Below are positions 1-7,223 of a stretch of DNA of 46,143 nucleotides, piece by piece. The stretch covers positions 1 through 46,143 of the forward strand of contig JAUWMC010000004.1 in NCBI GenBank assembly GCA_030613375.1, written 5' to 3'. Position numbers and translations under genes: made by a program. How positions within the stretch are numbered: position 1 is the stretch's first letter; the number at the start of each line of letters is the position of its first letter. The notes under the pieces are model-generated. The model was given only the letters and a program-made list of their open reading frames with translations, was not told the origin of the DNA and searched no databases. The stretch comes from Microcaldota archaeon (GTDB lineage Archaea > Micrarchaeota > Micrarchaeia > Anstonellales > Bilamarchaeaceae).

Positions 1-61
1 AATGAAAAGATAAATGAAGAGAGATGACGAATATTATTCAATCTAATATGGGTGAGAGAAT

Positions 62-1174
62 ATGAAGACGACTTTGAGCATTATTAAAGCGGATGTTGGA
101 AGCTACTGTGGCCACCAAAGGTGCCACGTAAACCTCATGAATGAGGCAGATAAAGTGCTGAAGGAAGCCAAGGCATCAGGAATTCTTATAGATTATTATG
201 TTGCAAGATGTGGAGATGATTTAGATCTTATCATGACCCATGATAAAGGAGAGGGGAATGAGCAGGTTCACAAAACCGCATGGGACGCATTTATTACCGC
301 AACCGAAGAAGCAAAGAGGCTTAAGCTTTATGGAGCAGGGCAGGATCTTCTTTCCGATGCATTTTCCGGAAACGTAAAGGGACTGGGTCCAGGATGCGCG
401 GAAATTGAATTTGAGGAAAGAAAGAGCGAACCCGTAGTATGTTTCCTTATGGACAAAACCGACCCGGGTGCATTCAACTTCCCAGTATATAGAATGTTTG
501 CAGATCCGTTTTGCACTCCCGGTCTTGTAATTGACCCGAATATGCGCGGAGGTTTCACATTTGAAGTATTTGATGTTTATGAAAACAAGAAGGTGCTTCT
601 CAAAACCCCAGAGGAACTCTACGATTTGCTTGCATTGATTGGATCTACTTCCAAATATGTAATAAAACGTGTGTATCCTGGTCCAGAAAATAAGGTACCT
701 GAAAATGAACCTGCTGCGTGCGTAAGCACGGACAAGCTTTTTCAGATCGCAGGAGAGTATGTAGGAAAAGATGACCCTGTTGCAATTGTGCGTGGGCAGA
801 GCGGGCTTCCTGCAATTGGAGAAATTGTAGAACCCTATTCATTCCCTCACTTGGTTTCAGGATGGATGCGTGGTTCTCATGTAGGCCCCATATATCCATG
901 TGCAATGGACCAATCTGACCCAACCCGTTTCGATGGACCTACAAGAATAGTTGCTTTAGGATTCCAGCTTGCTGAAGGAAAGCTTGTTGGCCCAAATGAC
1001 ATATTCGCAGACCATGCCTTTGATAGGGCAAGGAAGAAATCCCTTGCTGCAGCAGATTATATGCGCAGACATGGACCTTTCCAGCCACACAGGCTTCCTC
1101 CAGCAGATATGGAATATACTTCCATGCCTAAGGTAATGGAGAAACTTAAGGGAAGGTTTGAACCCGTAGAATAG
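62..1174 (+). CDS. fbp: Fructose-1,6-bisphosphate aldolase/phosphatase, archaeal bifunctional type
   Basis: This is the single-protein gluconeogenic enzyme of archaea, which condenses the triose phosphates to fructose 1,6-bisphosphate and then removes the 1-phosphate in the cytoplasm. The 370-residue length is normal for the family. Visible hallmarks are the N-terminal metal-binding segment (D11, H18, H22), a DDLD acidic cluster at about 52-55, a YVGKDDP motif at 233-239 carrying the Schiff-base lysine with its neighbouring tyrosine and metal-binding aspartates, and GWMRGSHVGP further on. The ATG at 62 follows a GGTGAG ribosome site at 51-56. Nothing looks damaged. It implies a gluconeogenic or anabolic flux even if the organism is small-genomed. 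Confidence 0.96.
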   Translation: MKTTLSIIKADVGSYCGHQRCHVNLMNEADKVLKEAKASGILIDYYVARCGDDLDLIMTHDKGEGNEQVHKTAWDAFITATEEAKRLKLYGAGQDLLSDAFSGNVKGLGPGCAEIEFEERKSEPVVCFLMDKTDPGAFNFPVYRMFADPFCTPGLVIDPNMRGGFTFEVFDVYENKKVLLKTPEELYDLLALIGSTSKYVIKRVYPGPENKVPENEPAACVSTDKLFQIAGEYVGKDDPVAIVRGQSGLPAIGEIVEPYSFPHLVSGWMRGSHVGPIYPCAMDQSDPTRFDGPTRIVALGFQLAEGKLVGPNDIFADHAFDRARKKSLAAADYMRRHGPFQPHRLPPADMEYTSMPKVMEKLKGRFEPVE

Positions 1175-1206
1175 GCCAGTAAAGTAACTCCCAGAGGGAG
1201 GGCCAG

Positions 1207-1584
1207 ATGTTCAGGCTAAGCAATGCCAGGATGCCCAAGATCAAAACAAGGGCGGTTGCCGCCAAGCAGTTTGCTCCATCTATTGGCCCTGAACCTCGTG
1301 TTTCATATAAACATCAGTCAAATCCCACATTAAAGCTAATCCAAGGCGGAAAATCTGAAGGCGCAAAGAAATTCGGGAAAAGAAAACTCTGCACATTCTG
1401 CAAAAATGAACTCAACTCCCAGGAAGAAGATGCTTTAATGGAGTGGAGAAAGGGTGTTGCTTATGCGCTTGGCCATAAAAATCCAGAGTATATCTGGCCA
1501 AAGGTTCGTGTTGAAGAAGACATGAAAAAGGACTCTGGTACGTGTTGGGGTTTCGGCTACCATGAAGACAAATATTATAAATAA
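1207..1584 (+). CDS. Hypothetical protein with one CxxC knuckle
   Basis: A 125-residue basic protein that I do not recognise. The N-terminal 45 residues are rich in K, R, Q and P and probably disordered. A single CTFC pair near residue 62 could be half of a zinc site or a redox pair; no second CxxC is present, so a metal site would need a dimer or the lone Cys near the C-terminus. The ATG at 1207 follows a purine-rich GGGAGGG site, 32 bases after the FBP aldolase/phosphatase stop, so it may be co-transcribed with it. A second in-frame ATG at 1231 is possible. Confidence 0.6.
   Translation: MFRLSNARMPKIKTRAVAAKQFAPSIGPEPRVSYKHQSNPTLKLIQGGKSEGAKKFGKRKLCTFCKNELNSQEEDALMEWRKGVAYALGHKNPEYIWPKVRVEEDMKKDSGTCWGFGYHEDKYYK
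1571..1583 (+). promoter_or_regulatory. TATA box for the secreted protein at 1604
   Basis: An ATTATAAATA element centred near 1578 lies 26 nt before the ATG at 1604, the spacing of an archaeal leaderless promoter. It sits over the last codons of the upstream gene and argues for the ATG at 1604 rather than the one at 1562. Confidence 0.5.
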
Positions 1585-1603
1585 TTCCCTCTATTCTTCT
1601 TTC

Positions 1604-2197
1604 ATGAAGCGGTTCCTGCTTTCACTTTTGCTCATTCTTTCTATTTCCTATTCTTTGGAATATTCTACTCTGGAAATGCGCATAATAGACCAGAATGCAA
1701 ATCCCATAGAAGGTTCACACTTCTTTCTTGAATGCAAAATGAGCTTCACTACTGTAGATAGGTATCTTTGCACCAGCGATATGAATGGAACCTGCAAAAG
1801 CGGGTGCATGGACTGTGCCCCAGGTGAAACTGCATTTGTTCGTGCAAAATATGCAAACAAAACTCTTGAGCAGGAAATAACTGGGTGGACAGGTTCGGAT
1901 GCAGAAAGCTGCCTTTCTTTTCACCCCCCATCTAATCCATTGGGAACATTCATAATAGAAATTGAATACGAAGAAGATGAGCTGTTTCAGGATACTGGTG
2001 ATGAGGATTTGAATGCCCAGGAAAACATCCCTGAAAATGTGAATATAGAAACAAAAGATTACCATTTCAGCTCTACAGAATATGAGTATACTTCCTATGT
2101 GGAAGAAGATGAAGAAGTGCAAGAAGAAAGTTGCCTTCCTGCCTTCGCACTACTTGGATTATTCTTCCTCTATTATGCCAAGTATTCTCTCAATTGA
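1604..2197 (+). CDS. Secreted or surface protein with C-terminal SCLPAF membrane anchor
   Basis: A predicted exported protein of 197 residues, function unknown. It has a classic signal peptide (MKRFLLSLLLILSISYS), a cysteine-rich ectodomain with about ten cysteines that may form disulfides, then an acidic linker rich in E and D, and ends in ESCLPAF followed by a hydrophobic run (ALLGLFFLYYAK). The same ESCLPAF motif ends the unrelated secreted protein at 27,232-28,872. This architecture (cysteine next to a short C-terminal hydrophobic helix) recalls the CGP-CTERM signals of Thermococcales. The start at 1604 is chosen over 1562 because of the signal peptide and the TATA box. Its 3' end overlaps the convergent kinase-like gene by 39 bp. 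Confidence 0.75.
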   Translation: MKRFLLSLLLILSISYSLEYSTLEMRIIDQNANPIEGSHFFLECKMSFTTVDRYLCTSDMNGTCKSGCMDCAPGETAFVRAKYANKTLEQEITGWTGSDAESCLSFHPPSNPLGTFIIEIEYEEDELFQDTGDEDLNAQENIPENVNIETKDYHFSSTEYEYTSYVEEDEEVQEESCLPAFALLGLFFLYYAKYSLN

Positions 2198-3106
2198 TTC
2201 CCTTGGGCTTTCTTCGGCAATATTTAGCACATATACAGGAACCCTCTCAAATAGCTCAGCAAAAAAGGATTTGCGCATCCAGGTTTTCCTTGGGCTTCTA
2301 ATTAATTGATGTGGATTGCAGAAATCATTCTTCGTTAGGTATTTTACTGCTTCATCAGGTTCGAGCTCTTTGAATGCAGGCTTTCCTTTCTCATTAGTAA
2401 GCAATACTGCGGCTCCCATTACTGACCGGGAAAACAGCCTTCCTGCCCCAAAAAGCATCCTTACATCTACAATACTTCTCCCTACAGTGTCCTTTTGCCC
2501 CCTACACTTTTTCAGAAGTTTTGCATACTGTTTCCAGTCTTGGGAAATGTTATCTCTTACATACGAATTCTTCTCAGAAGAACTAACCAGCACATCATTT
2601 GCAAGTTTTACGAACATCCAATCATCCGTAAGAAAATTAGTGTATTTTTCTAACATCAGCCCATAAGTAAGAGTGGTTTTTCCGCTTCCGCTGGGCCCAA
2701 TAAGCGCTATTCCATTCCCCCCGAAATCTACATACGAGCCATGGATTGAAAACCTCCGATGCTCAGAACGTACATCTTCAAGGAATTCCGCAACCAGACC
2801 TAGTGCAATGGACTTTATCCATCCATAATAATCACAATTTTCAATAATCACCGTTTTCGAAGCAGGTTCATATTTGACCCGCATGGTTTTTCCTGTTTTT
2901 ATGGAAAATATCCTTGCATGTGGCCTTATCGACTCTATCATAGGGTGGAAATTGTCCTCCCACATCTCCTTATGTTCCCTGGAATCCGTGAAGAGTTTTA
3001 CACAGGTTCCGTAGATATCTGCCTTGCATTCGTAAAGCGACCTCGAGTAAATCTTAGTAAAGAGCTTTTCTTTTTCCTCCATTGTAATTTTGAGAACTTC
3101 ATACAT
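2159..3106 (-). CDS. HPr kinase/phosphorylase-like P-loop ATPase
   Basis: A 315-residue protein of the HPrK-like fold. A GPSGSGKTTL P-loop lies at about 137-146 and the LTDDW segment at 160-163 supplies the acidic residues expected at the HPrK active site; VGRS and VLLTNEKG follow. The N-terminal 120 residues are a separate domain without recognisable motifs. Family members phosphorylate a serine on a small partner protein or act in peptide-modification pathways. No HPr or PTS gene is visible here, so the substrate is unknown. The ATG at 3106 lies about 27 nt from a TTTAAG element centred near 3134, fitting leaderless translation; a GTG at 3112 is the alternative. Divergent from the UVDE-like gene and convergent, with overlap, with the secreted protein. 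Confidence 0.75.
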   Translation of the reverse strand: MYEVLKITMEEKEKLFTKIYSRSLYECKADIYGTCVKLFTDSREHKEMWEDNFHPMIESIRPHARIFSIKTGKTMRVKYEPASKTVIIENCDYYGWIKSIALGLVAEFLEDVRSEHRRFSIHGSYVDFGGNGIALIGPSGSGKTTLTYGLMLEKYTNFLTDDWMFVKLANDVLVSSSEKNSYVRDNISQDWKQYAKLLKKCRGQKDTVGRSIVDVRMLFGAGRLFSRSVMGAAVLLTNEKGKPAFKELEPDEAVKYLTKNDFCNPHQLIRSPRKTWMRKSFFAELFERVPVYVLNIAEESPRESIERILGIIEEE

Positions 3107-3127
3107 ACTCACTCTTCAGGCGGAACA

Positions 3128-3140
3128 ATCTTAAAGGTTA
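3128..3140. promoter_or_regulatory. Shared divergent promoter region
   Basis: The 59 bp between the divergent HPrK-like and UVDE-like genes contains one AT-rich core (TCTTAAAGGTTAAG) that can be read as a TATA box on both strands. It is about 26-30 nt from each start codon. Confidence 0.35.
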
Positions 3141-3165
3141 AGTCCGTTAGTGAAACCGAGGGTCC

Positions 3166-4023
3166 ATGATTCGACTTGGATACGTATACCCTGCGGGAAA
3201 GCTCCTGAAACCCCCTAAGAGGAAGCTTACAGATGAAAAGCTAATTGAATCTGGTAGGGAAAACCTCTTGAGAATTGCGGATGCGCTTGAATGGAATGCT
3301 AAGCACGAAATAAGGCTATTCAGAATTCCTCTTGATTCAATCCCGTTCAGCCCGAAAAACACCCTCAAATCCTGGAAAAAGAAGCTTGATGTGGAAGGCG
3401 AAGTGATCGGGAAATTCATCCGCAAAAACAGGATGCGTATTTTCATGCACACTTCCCCTCAGTATTACCTAAGCGCCCAGGATCCTGCAAATCTTAAACA
3501 ATCTATTGCGGAAATTGAGCACTGTTCAGCCACACTTGATTTGCTTGGACTTGGTGCATCCGCGAAAATAATCACCAACATAGGAAGAATTCCAAAAAGA
3601 AGGAAGAATACTGCAAGGAGGTTTATTTCCAATTTTTCCAAGCTTTCTTCTCACGCCCAGGAGCGAATAGTCGTGGAAAACGATGATCTGCACTGGTCAT
3701 TCTATGATGCTTTTGGAGTTGCTGGAAAGCTCCATATTCCGATTGTATTCAATTATCCAGCATTTCTCAAGAACAAATTCACTGACCTTTCCCCACAGGA
3801 CATCATAAATGTAGCAGCGATAAGCTGGGAAAAAGATGATGGAAGGCAAAAAGTTCATTACTCAGAAAATGTGCGAGGGCAAAAAAAGAAGTGCACAATT
3901 TCTAAGCGCACTTTCCGCAAATTCCACGAGGAAATCCTAGGTCTTAAGGTGGATGTGGTCCTCCATAGTGAAGAAGGGGGTCGTTCCGTGCTCAAAGCCC
4001 AAGAAATTATAAATCAGGTGTAA
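3166..4023 (+). CDS. UV damage endonuclease (UVDE/UvsE) family TIM-barrel protein with altered metal site
   Basis: A 285-residue homologue of the UVDE family, whose members nick DNA 5' to UV lesions using a metal cluster in a TIM barrel. It begins MIRLGY as in UvsE, keeps the NLLRIADALEWN helix, the FMHTSPQYY segment (H95, Q99, Y100), the VENDD motif (E171) and QKVHYS (K229, H231). Compared from memory with Thermus UvsE, several metal ligands are replaced: the HxGG histidine is N138, the VVD..HH motif reads FNYPAF (N196), the GAH histidine is absent and the final VEAK glutamate position reads LHSE. It may be a DNA-lesion-binding protein without standard nuclease activity, or use different ligands. 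It is followed by a small membrane protein whose AGGTG ribosome site overlaps its stop. Confidence 0.8.
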   Translation: MIRLGYVYPAGKLLKPPKRKLTDEKLIESGRENLLRIADALEWNAKHEIRLFRIPLDSIPFSPKNTLKSWKKKLDVEGEVIGKFIRKNRMRIFMHTSPQYYLSAQDPANLKQSIAEIEHCSATLDLLGLGASAKIITNIGRIPKRRKNTARRFISNFSKLSSHAQERIVVENDDLHWSFYDAFGVAGKLHIPIVFNYPAFLKNKFTDLSPQDIINVAAISWEKDDGRQKVHYSENVRGQKKKCTISKRTFRKFHEEILGLKVDVVLHSEEGGRSVLKAQEIINQV

Positions 4024-4025
4024 TC

Positions 4026-4313
4026 ATGACAAGAAAGAGCATAGCATTAAAATATACTTTAGGAATTTCGATATTTGCAATTTTGGGAATACTGCTCGTA
4101 GTATTCTTTCCGGGAAAGGGAATAGGATTACTTGCTCCATTGCTTATGGGTCCTGGAATCACTATTCTTCTATTAGGGATTTTCTATGATTCATCCCTAG
4201 GGCCTTTCTTCGGTTTTAGTGACGAGGCATTTGTAAGAAAAATTAAGTATGCATATATAGGAATTGGAGGGCTATTTGCCCTGATGGGTTTCTTTATGTG
4301 GGCATTTGCGTAG
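4026..4313 (+). CDS. Small integral membrane protein
   Basis: A 95-residue hydrophobic protein with three likely membrane helices (about residues 9-29, 33-53 and 75-94) and a short charged loop (SDEAFVRKIK) between the second and third. No recognised family. Translation probably couples to the UVDE-like gene: the AGGTG ribosome site overlaps that gene's TAA and the ATG follows after two bases. A TATA-like TTTATAAAG follows its stop, so the next gene has its own promoter. Confidence 0.65.
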   Translation: MTRKSIALKYTLGISIFAILGILLVVFFPGKGIGLLAPLLMGPGITILLLGIFYDSSLGPFFGFSDEAFVRKIKYAYIGIGGLFALMGFFMWAFA

Positions 4314-4354
4314 GTTTATAAAGTTCAAATGAGGAAAATAAAAAAGGTGTAAAT

Positions 4355-5434
4355 ATGGGTCAAAAAGGAATACTGGTTAAGAAAGCAAAAACCCTTCGCG
4401 GGGATGCGGTAAGGTGGCTGGACAAAAACCTCCAGGGAAAAACATTTAGTCAGAGGTATTTGGATGCAAGAAAGCTGTTTAATGTAGCTGGAAATGCAAG
4501 AAGCAAGCTGGAATACGCACTTCCAAAGGACATTAAACTAAGAGGTAAGCTTGCAAAAGAAAGAGAAAAACTTTACACTCAATATAATGATGCAATCTCC
4601 GAGCTTACAACAGATGTGGAAGATGCATTAAAGCAGATGAAGAAGCTTAGGGGAGAATTCCTTGCTTCCGAAAGCGCTGGGCAACGTGTGGAATATGATG
4701 AACAAATGAAGAAGCTCAAAACTAGATTGGATGATCTTCGGGAATATGCAAAATGGGTTCCTGCTGACCTTAAGAGGCGTGAATATCGAAGAGCAGATGC
4801 CACAATTAATGCAGCCCTTTCTCCAGAAACAGTTCCAAAAAGACGCGTTCCAGTAACCAAGGTGAGGAAAGAGCTTCGGGAAGTGGCCTCAGAAATGAAA
4901 GATCTTAAATCCAAGAGGGCAGCCGCAAAAAGTGCAGCTAAAAAACTAACTTTTGCTCGCCAGATAAACAAACTTCGTGCAAAGAGGGGCAGGCTTCAAG
5001 CAAAGCTTGAGATTCCTGTTGAAACCGCAGTTGCATCTAAGGAAGAAGAGATGGATTTCACCAAATTCGCAAGTAAAGCTGAGCGCAAACGCTTCTTTGC
5101 TGAGCAGGAAAAGGTTATAGGCGCAACAGCAGTTGCAAAGATCATGCCCAATAAAAAAGATCGTGAAATGGTCTTTACCGAAGCAGATACAGAGAAATTT
5201 GATCGGAAGCAAAGGAACGTGGCTGGAAAAAAAGAAATGCTTGCTGCCCTAAAGGAAGCCCGCGTTCTTACTAAGGAGATGGCTGCAAAGAAGAAAGCCG
5301 GAAAGTCTATGGCAGGAGTGCGTAGGAAAAGGTTTGAAGCATTTGCAAGGTACATGGAACTTGGTGGGAACCCGGAAAGAGTCCCAAAAAACATCCTAAA
5401 AGCCATGATCGAAGAAGGAAGGAGAATGGGGTAG
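4355..5434 (+). CDS. Lysine-rich coiled-coil protein, function unknown
   Basis: A 359-residue, very basic, Ala/Lys/Arg/Glu-rich protein with no recognised domain. Heptad-like helical stretches dominate (about 60-120, 175-225 and 285-320), so long coiled coils are likely; no signal peptide or membrane segment. The high charge and lack of cysteine suggest a nucleic-acid-associated or structural cytoplasmic role, which is inference. A TATA box (GTTTATAAAG at 4314-4323) and an AGGTG site before the ATG mark it as the first gene of an operon with the next two genes (gaps of 7 and 0 bp). Confidence 0.7.
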   Translation: MGQKGILVKKAKTLRGDAVRWLDKNLQGKTFSQRYLDARKLFNVAGNARSKLEYALPKDIKLRGKLAKEREKLYTQYNDAISELTTDVEDALKQMKKLRGEFLASESAGQRVEYDEQMKKLKTRLDDLREYAKWVPADLKRREYRRADATINAALSPETVPKRRVPVTKVRKELREVASEMKDLKSKRAAAKSAAKKLTFARQINKLRAKRGRLQAKLEIPVETAVASKEEEMDFTKFASKAERKRFFAEQEKVIGATAVAKIMPNKKDREMVFTEADTEKFDRKQRNVAGKKEMLAALKEARVLTKEMAAKKKAGKSMAGVRRKRFEAFARYMELGGNPERVPKNILKAMIEEGRRMG

Positions 5435-5441
5435 TATACAG

Positions 5442-5903
5442 ATGAGTAACGGACAGAAAGTAAAAATACCCAAGAAGAAGCGAGCTGACCAAATAGCGAT
5501 TTATGAATACCGAGTAAATATTGGCGGGGAAACATATGCAATCCAGACAGCAAATCGCCTTAATTTGGAAACCCTTGATGCAAAGAAAGGCTCAAGCGCG
5601 GAAATTTCCGGAGAAGATCTTGTTTCTGCCCTGAAATCCTACAATGTAAATGTGCTAATGCCAGGAATTGAGAATTTTGGCAGGATATCTAAAGTAACCG
5701 AGAGGGAATGGCAGGGCAAAACTATCGAGGAGAAAGAGCCAGTTTTTGGTGGAATAAATGGGATTCTAAATCTGCTTTCAGAATGGGAATCTGTTCCAGT
5801 AGTGGGCATAAAGTTTAACGGCAAGGAAAAAATTTCAAAAAGCAAGCTTCTTTCTTCAAACTTTGAAGAAAATCCATTTACTAGAATAACTACGAGGGCA
5901 TAA
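5442..5903 (+). CDS. Hypothetical protein, second gene of the lysine-rich operon
   Basis: A 153-residue soluble protein that I do not recognise. The first 15 residues are basic (KVKIPKKKR), followed by what reads as a mixed alpha/beta domain without cysteines or catalytic signatures. It starts 7 bases after the coiled-coil gene and its TAA directly abuts the ATG of the zinc-ribbon protein, so the three are very likely one transcript. Confidence 0.6.
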   Translation: MSNGQKVKIPKKKRADQIAIYEYRVNIGGETYAIQTANRLNLETLDAKKGSSAEISGEDLVSALKSYNVNVLMPGIENFGRISKVTEREWQGKTIEEKEPVFGGINGILNLLSEWESVPVVGIKFNGKEKISKSKLLSSNFEENPFTRITTRA

Positions 5904-6218
5904 ATGGCTGAAGACGATATTACAATATGCCCGCACTGTGGCTCGGATTTATCTGATCCTGAAAATGTACAGCCTATGAACCGCGCTGCGATTTTAAGCT
6001 GGACTGGGAAAGAGATGTGCCCCAACTGCCATTATTATGGCTTTTTTCTTTCTGTTCCCCGCTCTCAGCTATCTAAAATGGAATTTCCGAATAAAAACGT
6101 TAAATTGAACCTCAAGGCTGCGCAAAACCTAATGGTGCACGAAAGCAACTCCTGGCTTGTCGCAGTTATATTTATTACCGTAGTTGCAACTCTCTTTTAC
6201 CTTCTCCTTACTACGTAA
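5904..6218 (+). CDS. Zinc-ribbon protein with C-terminal membrane helix
   Basis: A 104-residue protein with two CxxC knuckles, CPHC near residue 9 and CPNC near residue 39, spaced as in a zinc ribbon. A single C-terminal hydrophobic helix (about 80-101) gives a tail-anchored topology with the ribbon in the cytoplasm. It begins directly after the stop of the preceding gene, so it is translationally coupled. Function unknown; with the lysine-rich coiled-coil protein upstream it could anchor a cytoplasmic assembly to the membrane, which is inference. Confidence 0.65.
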   Translation: MAEDDITICPHCGSDLSDPENVQPMNRAAILSWTGKEMCPNCHYYGFFLSVPRSQLSKMEFPNKNVKLNLKAAQNLMVHESNSWLVAVIFITVVATLFYLLLTT

Positions 6219-6301
6219 ATAAGTTTATAAATTCTACAATGGTAATAATTACGGTGTTACCTTGGTCCAAAAAAGGTGGAAAAAGGGCTTAGTTAATAAT
6301 C

Positions 6302-6316
6302 TTTTATATTTTCTAA
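6302..6316. terminator. Recurrent AT-rich motif after the zinc-ribbon operon
   Basis: TTTTATATTTTCTAA followed by a T-rich run (TTCTTTTTCTTTT). The same 15-mer occurs at 7107-7121 directly after the next gene, and variants end other genes nearby. T-rich tracts are the known signal for archaeal termination, so this is a plausible terminator. Confidence 0.4.
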
Positions 6317-6358
6317 TATTCTTTTTCTTTTAATATATTATAATGTGGTAAATGTGGG

Positions 6359-6366
6359 TTTAAATA
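6359..6366 (+). promoter_or_regulatory. TATA box for the gene at 6391
   Basis: TTTAAATA preceded by GGG lies 28 nt before the ATG at 6391, fitting a leaderless archaeal promoter. No ribosome site precedes that ATG. Confidence 0.55.
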
Positions 6367-6390
6367 GTTTAATCGCCATATATACCATTC

Positions 6391-7104
6391 ATGCTTGAAC
6401 GTTTACCTCGCACCAAAGCTCTCCTCGTAATCCCTAAAAACAAGAAAATGAAGCGCTTTGTTGACACTTCTGTTGCAGCAAACGGCCCGCTTCTTGAGGG
6501 ATTAATGAATAGCAAATCAGACCTCAGGAACATAATCTTAGTTGTTGATGAGATGCTTAAACAGGATTTAAAATTCGGAACCCGCCTTCCCAAAACCCTT
6601 CTTTCCTTCAGCCGTGAGGTTGCATCTACCTGGGATAGTATAACAAAGGAGGAAAAAGAAAAAGCCGGAGTAGATCCTGAGTTTTGCAGGCAAATTTCCC
6701 CTGCTTCTGCGTATTTCAGTAATATACGAAGGGGAAATATTTCATTTGGAATTCTTCTAGACACCACTGAAACTAAAAGAAGTATGATTAAGCGCTGGAA
6801 ACTTCTTTTGGGCTTGCAGCACGGAACTGTTCCTTTTGAGGAAGTCCAGGAGTTTTTCCTTAAACAAGCCCAAGAATGCCTGCAACTTAATTCTTTTGAA
6901 GTAACCAAAGACGGAATTAAGCTTACGGGGGAGCGTGCACATATAGATGGTGAGACTGGAGAGATTGAAACTATTCCCGGTGAAATAAAGTTAGTGCACA
7001 AAAGCATCCACTCAAATATTTTTGAATATGAAGAAAGGCTTTTCCGGCTCAAGAACAAAGTCGCAAACCGCCTCATTGTTGGCTACTCCCCTATATTACA
7101 ATAA
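6391..7104 (+). CDS. Hypothetical protein, 237 aa
   Basis: A soluble protein without cysteine motifs, membrane helices or a signature I can name. It is charge-rich and predicted mostly helical with a beta-rich stretch near residues 165-200 (EVTKDGIKLTGERAHID...). It stands alone: a TATA box lies 28 nt upstream, a probable terminator directly follows the stop, and the next gene has its own promoter. The reading frame is intact and has the same codon character as its neighbours. Confidence 0.55.
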   Translation: MLERLPRTKALLVIPKNKKMKRFVDTSVAANGPLLEGLMNSKSDLRNIILVVDEMLKQDLKFGTRLPKTLLSFSREVASTWDSITKEEKEKAGVDPEFCRQISPASAYFSNIRRGNISFGILLDTTETKRSMIKRWKLLLGLQHGTVPFEEVQEFFLKQAQECLQLNSFEVTKDGIKLTGERAHIDGETGEIETIPGEIKLVHKSIHSNIFEYEERLFRLKNKVANRLIVGYSPILQ

Positions 7105-7106
7105 TC

Positions 7107-7121
7107 TTTTATATTTTCTAA
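7107..7121. terminator. Recurrent AT-rich motif, second copy
   Basis: An exact copy of the TTTTATATTTTCTAA element at 6302-6316, three bases after the stop codon of the 237-aa gene. Placement immediately after a stop in both cases supports a role in transcription termination. Confidence 0.4.
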
Positions 7122-7145
7122 CAAGTAATTAGAACAAATATTTAG

Positions 7146-7153
7146 TTATATAT
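7146..7153 (+). promoter_or_regulatory. TATA box of the aminomutase-like gene
   Basis: TTATATAT at 7146-7153 predicts a transcript start near 7175. This overlaps a possible ATG at 7152 and therefore argues that translation starts at the ATG at 7224, which follows a GGGGGT ribosome site (7211-7216). Confidence 0.5.
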
Positions 7154-7223
7154 GTTCGTTCATACTAATGGATCTTATAACACGTGTAATTATTCAGAAA
7201 TAAATACCTTGGGGGTATTGGAA

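Noticed and set aside
2316-2666. Long open frames opposite the HPrK-like gene
   Set aside because: They are antisense shadows of a gene with clear motifs; no ribosome sites or recognisable protein.
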